From: Candidatus Chloroploca asiatica
Lineage (GTDB): Bacteria; Chloroflexota; Chloroflexia; Chloroflexales; Chloroflexaceae
Length of the DNA stretch: 64,000 bases
NCBI RefSeq assembly: GCF_002532075.1
Contig: NZ_LYXE01000069.1
Coordinates: 1-64,000, forward strand
Reading direction: 5' to 3'
Under the pieces are notes generated by a model. That model was not told where the DNA came from, ran no database searches, and saw only the letters and a program-made list of their open reading frames with translations. Made by a program: the position numbers and the translations under genes. Every line of letters starts with the position of its first letter. Position 1 is the stretch's first letter. Positions 32,656 through 41,971 of the stretch are shown in pieces.

Positions 32656-34720
32656 GCTTTGTCTGCGAGTGTGCCGACACTATTATGAGGATGTCGTACA
32701 AGCTGTCGGTGAACTTGGGTATCCTTTTGTAACCGTTGAAGCGTATGCCCTGACCTGCGGGCGTCCTCAATTGTTGTCGTATACCGATCAGATCTTTGAG
32801 CGACCAGTTGCTGCGTCACGGGCGGATCTGATTGTACTTGGTGCGTGTGCGGCAACACCCGATGCACTCCCGGCGAAGCTAGACGCTCAGACACAGTTGA
32901 TCCATCTCAACCACTGTCTGGTCATGCTCGCCGGGCCAGAGTTGATCGACACCGAAACGAAGCGCGGGGCTTACCTGCTTTCACCGGGGTGGTTGCGGGC
33001 TTGGCGTGCGCATCTGTATGCATGGGGGTTTGATCAAGCGCTGGCCCGTGACTACTTTCACGAGTCAGTCGAAGACTTGTTGTTGCTTGATACTGGAACT
33101 GATCCCGAGGCGCTGTCCAGGTTAGAAGAGTTTGCCGCCTATCTTGACATGCCGTATCGGGTGCGGACAATTGGGCTTGATTATCTCAAGCTCTACCTGG
33201 CGAAAGTCATTTTAGAATGGTATCTCAAGACATCGCAAAGCGAGACGAAACGCGTCTTGCAAGACGCGAATCGCAAAATTGCCGAATATGCGATGGCCTT
33301 TGATCTGCTGGTTGATCTCTCGCAGATCCGTTCAGAAGAAACAACCATTACCGCGATTCGCCATATGTTTGCGATGCTCTTTGGCTGTAACAATTTAGAA
33401 TACGCCCAGATCCAGGGTCATCAGATTGTCGCTGTTTTTGCCAAAGATGGTCATGATCAGCCTGAACGCCACGCTGAACTTGCGCAGGTACTGGCCTCGA
33501 TGGAGCGTGATCACGCCCTTATTCCTCAGGAAGAAGGCTTTTATCTGCGGATTCGCTATCACGATGAGACTTTTGGCCTGGTGGTTGTACGGCATATCAC
33601 CTTTCCCGAATATCGCAATCAATACCTCAACCTGGGGTTGGCGATTGCCAATCAGTGTGGGCTTGCCCTGGCTAATGCGCGCACCTATTCGATGTTGCGC
33701 GAAGCGGAAGCTTCGTTACGGAATGAACGTGATTTGACCGAAGAGTTGCGTCAGATGATGGCCCATCTCAACTCGAATGTTGAGATGGATGCGATGTTGC
33801 ATCAAGTATTAGTGCAGCTTGATAAGATCGTGCCGCATCACCAGTCGCATCTTTTCTTATTGGAAGAGAGCACCCTGCGCCTTGTTTCTGCCCATCCTGT
33901 TGAAGGGCAGGTCAGACTGATCGGGGGAGAGTTTAGTCCTGAACAGCCCCCATTTGCCGAGATTATGCAGCGTCGGATGCCGCTCACGCTTGATGAAGCG
34001 GCCCTGGCGTCACTCGGGCTTCCGATGGTGACAGGTTTCAAGAGCTGGATGGGTCTCCCGTTACTCCATCAAGAGCATCTCCTCGGGCTTTTGACGCTTG
34101 GAAGTCAGCAGGAAGAGACGTATACGCCGAGTCAGGTAACGATGATGCAGGTGCTCGCCAATGAAGTTGCCATAGCCCTCGAGAATGGGCGGCTCTTCCG
34201 CGAAGTCTATATGCTGGCTGGAACTGATCCGCTGACGAGGCTTTACAATCGGCGGCGGTTCAGTGAACTGGCCGAGACCGAGTTCAGGCGCGTGCAGCGT
34301 TATGGGGGCAAACTCTCGGCGATCTTTATGGATATTGACCATTTCAAGCGGGTGAATGATGTCTTTAGCCATGCTGTGGGCGATCAGGTACTGGAGTACG
34401 TAGCAAAGGCGCTTAAGCAGGTACGCCCACTCGATATTGTTGCCCGCTATGGCGGCGAAGAGTTTATCATTGTCTGTCTAGAGACCGGTTTGAGTGAGGC
34501 GGTGCAGGTTGCCGAGCGATTGCGACAGACCATCGAACGCACACCCGTTGAGACGTTGAGTGGGCCAGTGCAGATCACCATGAGCTTTGGGGTCGCAACA
34601 CTTGAACCCGACCTCAGAACCCTGGGTGAATTGATCTGGCGGGCTGACCAGGCGCTCTACCATGCGAAGTGCATTGGACGCAATCGCGTTTGTACCTGGA
34701 AAGAGGCAGAAACGCATTAG
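32645..34720 (+). CDS. DUF1638-GAF-GAF-GGDEF diguanylate cyclase
   Basis: 691 residues. Residues 1 to about 200 match the DUF1638 type found with corrinoid methyltransferase genes (LGYPFVTVEAYALTCGRPQL, LIVLGACA, TIGLDYLKLYLAKVILEWY). Two GAF-like sensor domains follow (about 215-345 and 375-520) with a short coiled coil between them. The GGDEF domain has the active site GGEEF at 603-607 and an intact inhibitory I-site RPLD at 594-597, so it should make c-di-GMP with product inhibition. No EAL domain is present. No membrane segment is seen, so it is cytoplasmic. It is last in the operon, overlapping the UroD-like gene by 11 bp. Confidence 0.88.
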   Translation: MNVKLCLRVCRHYYEDVVQAVGELGYPFVTVEAYALTCGRPQLLSYTDQIFERPVAASRADLIVLGACAATPDALPAKLDAQTQLIHLNHCLVMLAGPELIDTETKRGAYLLSPGWLRAWRAHLYAWGFDQALARDYFHESVEDLLLLDTGTDPEALSRLEEFAAYLDMPYRVRTIGLDYLKLYLAKVILEWYLKTSQSETKRVLQDANRKIAEYAMAFDLLVDLSQIRSEETTITAIRHMFAMLFGCNNLEYAQIQGHQIVAVFAKDGHDQPERHAELAQVLASMERDHALIPQEEGFYLRIRYHDETFGLVVVRHITFPEYRNQYLNLGLAIANQCGLALANARTYSMLREAEASLRNERDLTEELRQMMAHLNSNVEMDAMLHQVLVQLDKIVPHHQSHLFLLEESTLRLVSAHPVEGQVRLIGGEFSPEQPPFAEIMQRRMPLTLDEAALASLGLPMVTGFKSWMGLPLLHQEHLLGLLTLGSQQEETYTPSQVTMMQVLANEVAIALENGRLFREVYMLAGTDPLTRLYNRRRFSELAETEFRRVQRYGGKLSAIFMDIDHFKRVNDVFSHAVGDQVLEYVAKALKQVRPLDIVARYGGEEFIIVCLETGLSEAVQVAERLRQTIERTPVETLSGPVQITMSFGVATLEPDLRTLGELIWRADQALYHAKCIGRNRVCTWKEAETH

Positions 34721-34734
34721 CAGAGGCATTGTGG

Positions 34735-34740
34735 TACAAT
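34735..34740 (+). promoter_or_regulatory. Extended -10 box before recN
   Basis: TGGTACAAT (TACAAT at 34735-34740) lies 15 bp after the cyclase stop and about 50 bp before recN. The same TGGTACAAT occurs before aguB. No -35 match and no SOS-type box was seen. Confidence 0.5.
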
Positions 34741-34789
34741 GCTTTTTAGTGGTGATCCATAGCTCTTTTGTGCGTGCCATTATTTTCCT

Positions 34790-36547
34790 ATGCTACTTGA
34801 GCTGCAGATCCGTGATTTTGCCATTATTGATCGTCTGCACCTTCGCCTTGGTGAAGGTTTTACAGTGTTGACCGGCGAGACCGGAGCTGGCAAGTCAATT
34901 ATTATTGATGCGCTGGGCATGTTACGGGGCGAAAAGGTTGATCTTACGTTTGTGCGGGCAGGTTGTACGCGTGCGCGGATCGAGGGTATCTTTAGCCTGG
35001 ATGACTGCCCCCAACTAGCCCCACTGCTGCGTGAGCATGATCTGCTTGATGAGGATGACGGGCAAGTCATCGTGGTGCGTGAGATCAGTGCTGAGTCAGG
35101 GCGGAGTGTAGCGCGGATCAATGGACGTGCGGTCAATACGGCGGTGCTGCGTGAGATTGGTGGGCGGTTGATTGACATCCACGGGCAGCACGAGGGGCTT
35201 TCGCTCTTTAATCCGCGAACGCATCTCGAGATGCTTGACCGTTTTGGGGAACTGCTGCCCATGCGCGAGCAGGTTGCCACCCAGGTGCAGATCCTCCGCG
35301 GTCTTCGCAATGAGTTGGCCGATCTGCGGCGTAACGAGGCCCAGCGCCAGGCGCGGATCGAAGAGTTGCGTTTTCTGATCGAGGATGTGACTGCCGCCAG
35401 GATGCGACCGGGCGAAGAAGAAGATCTGCTGCGCGAGCGGCAAGTGGTGCAGAATATGGCGCGGGTGACCGGGTTGGCGACGGAAGCGTATGCCGACCTG
35501 TATGCCGGGCGCGAAGGTGGACGTACGCCTGGGCGTCCAATCATTGAGTTGATCGCCACAGTTGCCGGAAACCTGGCCGAACTGGCGCGCCTTGATCCTT
35601 CGGTAGAGAGCATGGCGACGACGGCGAGCGAGTTGCATTACCAACTTGAAGATCTGGCGGCTGCCCTGCGTACGTACCGCCTCGGGCTTGATGCTGATCC
35701 AGGCCGTCTTGATGCCCTCGAAGATCGGTTGACGGTGCTGCGTGATTTGCAGCGCAAATATGGCGGCGATCTTGCCAGTCTGGTTGAACGGGCGGCCAGT
35801 GCCGAAACCGAGATTGAGCGCTTGCAAAATAGCGCGGTGCATATTGCCGAACTTGAACGACAAGAGGCAGCAACGCTGGCGGAATTGGGCACCCTTGCGA
35901 CTACCTTGTCGCAGCGACGACGCGAGGTTGGTGATGAACTGGCGCGACGGATCGAAGGCGCGATGGGCGATCTCGCGATGCCGCAGGTACGCTTCTTTGT
36001 GAGCATCAAACAGACGCCTGATCCACAGGGTGTACCTTCGGCGGGTCGCCGGGTGGCGGTTGATCGCACTGGCATTGATCAGGTTGAATTTCAAATTGCG
36101 CCGAATCCTGGCGAACCACTCAAGCCCCTGGCGAAGATTGCCTCGGGTGGCGAGAGTGCCCGCTTGCTGCTTGCGCTGAAATCAATTCTCTCACGGGTGG
36201 ATGAAGTCGCAACCCTTATTTTTGATGAGATTGATGTTGGCGTCGGCGGGCGTGCCGGCCAGGTAGTCGGTCAGAAACTCTGGGCGATCACCGAGAATCA
36301 TCAGGTCATCTGTATCTCGCACCTTCCACAGGTCGCGGCGTTTGCCGATACGCATTACCATATTCGCAAAGAGTTTGACCCTGAACGTACGCGGACACAG
36401 GTTCAACGTCTTGATGACCACCAACGGATTGATGAACTCGCGGCGATGCTTGATGGCAGCCCCAGCGAGCATAGTCGCGCGAACGCCCGCGAAATTATCG
36501 AGCGGGCCATTGCCTGGAAAGCGAACCGACAGGTACCTACGCTATGA
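34790..36547 (+). CDS. recN: DNA repair protein RecN
   Basis: A 585-residue SMC-like ATPase in double-strand break repair. Walker A GETGAGKSIIIDAL is at about 30-43; two coiled-coil arms run over about 150-230 and 310-400; the C-terminal signature KIASGGESARLLLALK and Walker B TLIFDEIDVGVGGRAG close the head, with the D-loop after it. Length and order match the family. The stop overlaps the next start (ATGA). Confidence 0.94.
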   Translation: MLLELQIRDFAIIDRLHLRLGEGFTVLTGETGAGKSIIIDALGMLRGEKVDLTFVRAGCTRARIEGIFSLDDCPQLAPLLREHDLLDEDDGQVIVVREISAESGRSVARINGRAVNTAVLREIGGRLIDIHGQHEGLSLFNPRTHLEMLDRFGELLPMREQVATQVQILRGLRNELADLRRNEAQRQARIEELRFLIEDVTAARMRPGEEEDLLRERQVVQNMARVTGLATEAYADLYAGREGGRTPGRPIIELIATVAGNLAELARLDPSVESMATTASELHYQLEDLAAALRTYRLGLDADPGRLDALEDRLTVLRDLQRKYGGDLASLVERAASAETEIERLQNSAVHIAELERQEAATLAELGTLATTLSQRRREVGDELARRIEGAMGDLAMPQVRFFVSIKQTPDPQGVPSAGRRVAVDRTGIDQVEFQIAPNPGEPLKPLAKIASGGESARLLLALKSILSRVDEVATLIFDEIDVGVGGRAGQVVGQKLWAITENHQVICISHLPQVAAFADTHYHIRKEFDPERTRTQVQRLDDHQRIDELAAMLDGSPSEHSRANAREIIERAIAWKANRQVPTL

Positions 36548-39500
36548 CTGCGAATACTTCTGTCAGCCGCTGGGCGGCACGTATTGCCGAGGCCAGTTGG
36601 TTGCTTGCCCTGACACTTATTCCACTCTATTTTAATCTCTATTCGGCCCGCCATTTCGAGCCCGATAAGATCGCAGTGGTGCGCTCGCTGGCGTTGATTG
36701 GGGCCGCCGCCGTCCTGATTGGGCTTCTTGATGGCTGGTTGTCGCGAGAGAAACGCAAGCCTGCCACAGCCGATCCCCCGCCTGAAGAGGCCACGTCGGT
36801 GCCGCCACTTTGGCGGAGGTTTGCGGCCATTCCTTTGGCGGTGCCAACCGCAGTGTATGCTGTGGTCTTTTTGCTGACGACGATCACGTCGGTGACGCCC
36901 TGGATGAGTTTTTGGGGGTCGTACCAGCGCCTTCAGGGAACGTACACGAATCTTTCGTACATCATGCTGTTTGTGGTCATTCTGGTGACGTTGCGTCACT
37001 GGGAACAGCTTGAACGCATGGTTACCATCATGCTTGCGACGGGGATCGCCGTAGCGGGCTACGGGCTTTTGCAGCACTTCGGCCTCGATCCCCTGCCCTG
37101 GCGCGGCGATGTGCTCACCCGCATTGCCTCGACGATGGGCAACTCGATCTTTGTGGCCGCTTATATGATCATGGTCGTGCCCTTCGCGCTCTACCGGACG
37201 ATTGTTGCCTTCAGTGACGCCCCAACGGCGCCTCAGGCGGGGCCGTTGCTCGGGCGTGAGTGGTTGTGGTTCCTGGTGCGAGCGCTGCTGGTGCTGGCCG
37301 GTTTGATGCTCTTGCTGGCGACGATTAAGTTTGGGGCCGTGATCCGGGTTATTGACGCACGCTACTGGTGGGTCTGGCCGGGTTCGATTGTGGCGACGAC
37401 GACGATCTGGTGGCTGCTGACGACCAATTTTGATCGGGGCGACCGACGGATGCCGCTCTGGCCCGGTCTCTTTACGATGGGTTTTCTGCTAGTCTTTGCA
37501 ATGCAGTTTGCGATCGCCGCGGGCAGTGGGGCGCAGACGCTGTTGACTGGTGAGCAGGCGGCGAATGCGAGTGACTGGAGCATCTGGTTTTTTGCGTCGC
37601 TTGTTGCCTTGATCGGGGCGTATGCCCTGGGAATGACGTTGCCGCGTCGTCCGCTTGAGCCGACCCGGGCGGGGCGGTTGCTTGACGGGGCCGCGTCCGG
37701 CCTGGCGACCTTGATCCTGCTGGTTGCGATTGTCTTTTCGCAGAGTCGTGGCCCGTGGATTGGTCTCGGTGCAGGGCTCTTTGTCTTCTTCTCGCTTGTG
37801 CTGTGGCAAGCGTTGCGTCACGCTAGGGCGACCGAGCAGATGGCGCGGGCGCGCCTCTTCCGGGGGCTCTTGATCGGTTGGGTCACGTTGACGTTGGCGG
37901 TCGGCGGTTTTTTGATCACGTTCAACCTGTCGAACGCACCTGTGTTTGAGCAACTGCGCCAAGTGCCCTACATCGGGCGCATGGGGCGTTTACTCGAAGT
38001 CGGTGAAGGAACCGGCCTGGTACGGCGGTTGATCTGGATTGGCGATGAGCATGCGGGCGGTGCGGTCGCGTTAATCATGAGTGATCCCGTGCGTGCGGTG
38101 ATTGGCTGGGGCCCCGAGAGCATGTTTGTCGCTTTTAACCCGTTTTATCCACCTTCGCTTGCCAATATCGAGGCGCGTGGGGCTTCACCAGACCGATCCC
38201 ACCAGGCGCTGCTTGATGAACTGGTGACCCGAGGGTTGCTGGGCCTGGTCAGTTATCTATTCTTGCTGGTGAGCTTTGTTGTCTTGAGTTGGAAACTGAT
38301 CCGGAATAGCGCGAGTTGGCGCTGGCAAGTCTTCTTCATTGCCTGTTTGAGCACCATTACCGCGACGTTTGTCGAGGGCCTGACGGGGATTCCCATTGTC
38401 TCGACCCTGACCCACTTCTGGATGGTGCTGGCAATGACCGTGACGGGCGGAGCTCTGGCGGGACACTATCGCCTCTCACTTGCGCCACCGGAACCGACGG
38501 TGGCTGCGGTTGCTGTCCCTGAAGGCGGAGCCTCTGCTGACCAGGCGCACCGTAGTGGACAGGTGAGCGGCAAACGACGGAAGGGGCCGGTGCGTGGTCA
38601 GCAGGTTGCACGGGGAGGCAACGCGGCGCGTTCACGCAATACAATGCCGGGAGCGGGACCGATCTTTGCTTATAGCATGGTTGCCGTCCTCACCCTCATC
38701 GCCATTTTCAGCTTTAACTTCAATCCGATCAGGGCCGATATGCATTTCCAGCAAGCTCAGGGCTTGAGTGAACGAGCTGATTCATCGGCTGACAGCTTGA
38801 TCGTGGCGCTCAATGAGTACCTGCAAACGATCCGGCTCAATGCACGCGAAGATTTCTACTACTTGAACCTTGGGCGGGTTCTGATGTCGCTTGCTGATAC
38901 AGTGCGTGCGCAAAGCCCTGAACTGGGAACCCCCAACGACGATCCTCAACTCACGGTGCTCTTGGGGCTTGAATCGAGCAATGCGATTGCCGCTTTTGTG
39001 CAGCAGAGCAGCCCGAATGAATTGATGAGTTATGCCGAAGCGGTGCTCTTGCATGCGCATAACCGGAGCCCACTGAACAAAGACCATTTTGCCAATCTTG
39101 GGCGGCTCAACAGTGTCTGGTACCGCTGGTCGAATGACCCGGTACACCTCGAAAACGCGCTCAACTGGTACGATCAGGTCGAAGAGTTGGCCCCGCAGGA
39201 TGTCACGCTGCTCAACGAGTTTGCGGGGGTCTTGATCCTCAAGGGTGATCAGTTGGTGGCCGAGGGGCAGACGGAAGAGGCTCAGGCCGCTTTTGCACGG
39301 GCCGAGGAGTTGCTTCAGCGTTCGGCGGCGCTTGACCAGCGTTATGTTGACACGTATATCAGGCTTGCCGATCTGACCCTCTCACGCAATCAAGATCTGG
39401 TTGCGGCGACCAATGCGTACAGTCAGGCCATCGGTATCTCGGCCCGCCAGACGGTCAATTCCATTGAGAATGTCGCCAATGCGCTGGCCGGGCAGCCCGA

Positions 39501-39891
39501 ACTGATCCTGCAGTTGCGTGATGCCTACATGCGCGTGATCGCAACCCAGGAGGAGCGCTACCAGAAGCTTGACCCGCAGAGCAGTGCGGCGCAAAGCTTG
39601 CGCACCGATCTTGCCTTGTTTTCCACTGTGGCCGGGTTGTTGTCGGTGCGGGGCGGCGAGACCGAGGTGGCGTTGGAGGTGTATGCGCGGGCCGCTGAAC
39701 TCGAACCAAATAACCTCAACTACATTCGCAACTATGCGATTGTGTTGAGCGAACTGTCGCGGCATGCCGATGCAGTCGTCGAGTTGCGGGCGTTGATCGG
39801 ACGGCTCGAGACGGGAACAGGGAACGAAGCCACGATTGCTGAGGCGCAACAACTGATTGCCTACTTCGAGCAATTGCAGGGAGCACCGTAG
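36544..39891 (+). CDS. O-antigen ligase/polymerase-like membrane protein with C-terminal TPR domain
   Basis: 1115 residues. The first about 630 contain some 12 hydrophobic helices and a Wzy/WaaL-type region (SQSRGPWIGLGAGLFVFF, and a long periplasmic loop around residue 530 with RGASPDRSHQALLDELVTRGLLGL). After a basic linker and another helix (about 705-725), the C-terminal 390 residues are helical repeats (ALNWYDQVEELAPQDVTLLN, AAELEPNNLNYIRNYAIVL) of TPR type. It probably polymerises or transfers an exported glycan made from lipid carriers primed by the next gene. The TPR part may bind partners outside the membrane. Confidence 0.82.
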   Translation: MTANTSVSRWAARIAEASWLLALTLIPLYFNLYSARHFEPDKIAVVRSLALIGAAAVLIGLLDGWLSREKRKPATADPPPEEATSVPPLWRRFAAIPLAVPTAVYAVVFLLTTITSVTPWMSFWGSYQRLQGTYTNLSYIMLFVVILVTLRHWEQLERMVTIMLATGIAVAGYGLLQHFGLDPLPWRGDVLTRIASTMGNSIFVAAYMIMVVPFALYRTIVAFSDAPTAPQAGPLLGREWLWFLVRALLVLAGLMLLLATIKFGAVIRVIDARYWWVWPGSIVATTTIWWLLTTNFDRGDRRMPLWPGLFTMGFLLVFAMQFAIAAGSGAQTLLTGEQAANASDWSIWFFASLVALIGAYALGMTLPRRPLEPTRAGRLLDGAASGLATLILLVAIVFSQSRGPWIGLGAGLFVFFSLVLWQALRHARATEQMARARLFRGLLIGWVTLTLAVGGFLITFNLSNAPVFEQLRQVPYIGRMGRLLEVGEGTGLVRRLIWIGDEHAGGAVALIMSDPVRAVIGWGPESMFVAFNPFYPPSLANIEARGASPDRSHQALLDELVTRGLLGLVSYLFLLVSFVVLSWKLIRNSASWRWQVFFIACLSTITATFVEGLTGIPIVSTLTHFWMVLAMTVTGGALAGHYRLSLAPPEPTVAAVAVPEGGASADQAHRSGQVSGKRRKGPVRGQQVARGGNAARSRNTMPGAGPIFAYSMVAVLTLIAIFSFNFNPIRADMHFQQAQGLSERADSSADSLIVALNEYLQTIRLNAREDFYYLNLGRVLMSLADTVRAQSPELGTPNDDPQLTVLLGLESSNAIAAFVQQSSPNELMSYAEAVLLHAHNRSPLNKDHFANLGRLNSVWYRWSNDPVHLENALNWYDQVEELAPQDVTLLNEFAGVLILKGDQLVAEGQTEEAQAAFARAEELLQRSAALDQRYVDTYIRLADLTLSRNQDLVAATNAYSQAIGISARQTVNSIENVANALAGQPELILQLRDAYMRVIATQEERYQKLDPQSSAAQSLRTDLALFSTVAGLLSVRGGETEVALEVYARAAELEPNNLNYIRNYAIVLSELSRHADAVVELRALIGRLETGTGNEATIAEAQQLIAYFEQLQGAP

Positions 39892-39892
39892 C

Positions 39893-40927
39893 ATGATCCA
39901 GACGGCCCTGATCGCCATTGTCGCGCTGACCTTTTCGATGCTAGCAACCCCGCTGGCTCGGCGTCTGGCATTGCGGGCGGGGGTCGTTGCGGTGCCACGC
40001 GTGCGTGATCTGCATATCACCCCGGTGCCGCTGTTGGGTGGGTTGGCGATCTATGGCAGTTTTGTGGCGGCGCTGATTTTGTTTGGCGATCGGGCGCATA
40101 TTGTCGAGTTGATCGCGATCCTGGTCGGGGCAACCCTGGTTTCGCTCTTTGGTTTGGCCGATGACCGGTGGGGCCTCAGTGCGCGGGCGAAACTGGCGGG
40201 TCAACTCATGGCCGGGGTCGTCTTGTTACTTGGTGGGACACAGGTACAACTCTTTCCGCTGATCTGGCTCAATTGGTTGGTGACCTTGCTCTGGGTGGTC
40301 ATCATTACAAATGCGATCAACTTTCTCGATAATATGGATGGTCTATCGGGGGGGATCACCACGATTGCGGCCACCTTTTTTCTCTTGTTGGCCGCGATGA
40401 ACGAACCACGGCAGGTGCTGGTTGGCGCGATGGCGGCGGCCTTAATCGGGGCGTGCATCGGCTTTTTACGCTACAACCTCAACCCGGCAACCGTCTTTAT
40501 GGGTGATACCGGGAGTCTCTTTCTCGGCTTTATGCTGGCGGCACTGGCGATCAAGCTTCGTTTCCCAAGTAATACCCCGGTTGTTACATGGATGGTGCCG
40601 CTCTGCGTTCTCGCGGTGCCACTTTTTGATACGAGCCTCGTGGTGGTCTCACGCATACGGCGTGGGGTCAACCCATTCACAACTGCGGGCAAAGATCACC
40701 TATCGCACCGCCTGCATGCGCTCGGGTTGACCCGACGCGAGGCGGTCTTGACCTGTTATCTGCTTGGTGGTGCGGCGGGCATGGTGGGGGTCTATCTGAC
40801 GCGGGCCACGATGGTTGAGGCCTATTTTGTCGCGGGGATGATGGCTGCGGTGGGGGTTGCGGCGCTGATCTGGCTGGAACGGGTGTGTCCGGGTGGGGTG
40901 GCTGCGCCCCACGGGCGAGAGCGTTAG
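39893..40927 (+). CDS. Undecaprenyl-phosphate sugar-1-phosphate transferase (MraY/WecA family)
   Basis: A 344-residue polytopic enzyme with about ten helices. Motifs are PRVRDLHITPVPLLGGLAIY near the N-terminus, FGLADDRWGLSARAKLAGQ, NAINFLDNMDGLSGG, VFMGDTGSLFLGFMLA with the catalytic Asp residues, and HRLHALGLTRREAV at the end. It loads a sugar phosphate on undecaprenyl phosphate, probably GlcNAc-1-P as in WecA/TagO. The DHLSHRL histidine motif is present. It starts 1 bp after the ligase/TPR stop and shares its transcript. Confidence 0.9.
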   Translation: MIQTALIAIVALTFSMLATPLARRLALRAGVVAVPRVRDLHITPVPLLGGLAIYGSFVAALILFGDRAHIVELIAILVGATLVSLFGLADDRWGLSARAKLAGQLMAGVVLLLGGTQVQLFPLIWLNWLVTLLWVVIITNAINFLDNMDGLSGGITTIAATFFLLLAAMNEPRQVLVGAMAAALIGACIGFLRYNLNPATVFMGDTGSLFLGFMLAALAIKLRFPSNTPVVTWMVPLCVLAVPLFDTSLVVVSRIRRGVNPFTTAGKDHLSHRLHALGLTRREAVLTCYLLGGAAGMVGVYLTRATMVEAYFVAGMMAAVGVAALIWLERVCPGGVAAPHGRER

Positions 40928-40952
40928 GGCTGCCGCCTTCAAAACCCTGTGC

Positions 40953-41001
40953 TTCTTTTCGTGACAGATGCCAGCAACGCTAGCATCTGTCACGAAAAGA
41001 A
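40953..41001. terminator. Strong stem-loop terminator with T-tract
   Basis: 19-bp perfect outer arms (40953-40971, 40983-41001) enclose AGC-AAC-GCT with one mismatch. The sequence continues with a run of T at 41004-41010. This is the clearest classical terminator in the window. Confidence 0.85.
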
Positions 41002-41081
41002 ATATTTTTTGGTGGCCGCAGGCGTGGGATCTGCTCTATGGTACAATGCTGAGGGAGGATCGACCAGGGATGAGGAGAGAT

Positions 41082-41966
41082 ATGGCCGCTCAGCAGGTTC
41101 ACCTCGGGGTGGTACAGTTGCAACTGACGGCTGAGGCCGCCGAGAATGATCGTCGGGCCGAGGCGGGGATTCGTGAAGCGGCTGCCCGTGGGGCGCAGAT
41201 CATCTGTTTACCCGAACTCTTCCGGTCGCTCTATTTTTGTCAGCGTGAAGATCATGATCATTTCCAACTAGCCGAGCGGGTACCGGGTCCTTCCACCGAG
41301 CGCTTTGGTCAACTGGCCCGTGAGCTCGGGGTGGTTTTGATTGTCAGCCTATTTGAAAAGCGAGCCGAAGGTCTTTACCATAATACCGCTGCGGTGCTGG
41401 ATGCCGATGGGAGCTATCTCGGCAAGTATCGCAAGATGCATATCCCCGATGATCCGCTCTTCTATGAGAAGTTCTACTTTACCCCTGGGGATCTTGGTTT
41501 CAAGGTCTTTCCGTCGCGTTTTGGGCGGCTTGGGGTGCTGATCTGCTGGGATCAGTGGTATCCCGAGGGTGCTCGCTTGACGGCCCTGCGTGGCGCAGAT
41601 ATCCTCTTTTATCCGACGGCGATTGGCTGGCATCCCTCGGAAAAGGCTGAACATGGCAAGGCTCAGCACCAGAGTTGGGAGCTGATCCAGCGCTCGCACG
41701 GGGTTGCCAATGGATGTTACGTGGTGAGTGTGAATCGCACGGGTCACGAAGGCGATCCCGAGGGTGGCATCGAGTTTTGGGGGCAGAGTTTTGTGAGTGA
41801 TCCTCAGGGTACGATCCTGGCGCTTGCGCCAGTGGATGCACCTGCGGTACTGGTTGTGCCGATTGATCTGGGCAAGCTTGATGTGCAGCGTACCCACTGG
41901 CCGTTCCTGCGTGACCGCCGGATCGATGCCTATGGCGACATCACGCGCCGTTTTATTGATGAGTGA
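41082..41966 (+). CDS. aguB: N-carbamoylputrescine amidase
   Basis: A 294-residue nitrilase-superfamily amidase that hydrolyses N-carbamoylputrescine to putrescine, CO2 and ammonia. The Glu-Lys-Cys triad is in CLPELFRS, GKYRKMHIPDDP and LICWDQWYPE; IPDDPLFYEKFYFTPGD is characteristic of the family. GAGGAGAG lies right before ATG 41082; the frame is open to 40968 but is intergenic. The promoter is an extended -10, TGGTACAAT (41039-41047). aguA follows 5 bp later. Confidence 0.93.
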   Translation: MAAQQVHLGVVQLQLTAEAAENDRRAEAGIREAAARGAQIICLPELFRSLYFCQREDHDHFQLAERVPGPSTERFGQLARELGVVLIVSLFEKRAEGLYHNTAAVLDADGSYLGKYRKMHIPDDPLFYEKFYFTPGDLGFKVFPSRFGRLGVLICWDQWYPEGARLTALRGADILFYPTAIGWHPSEKAEHGKAQHQSWELIQRSHGVANGCYVVSVNRTGHEGDPEGGIEFWGQSFVSDPQGTILALAPVDAPAVLVVPIDLGKLDVQRTHWPFLRDRRIDAYGDITRRFIDE

Positions 41967-41971
41967 GAGCT

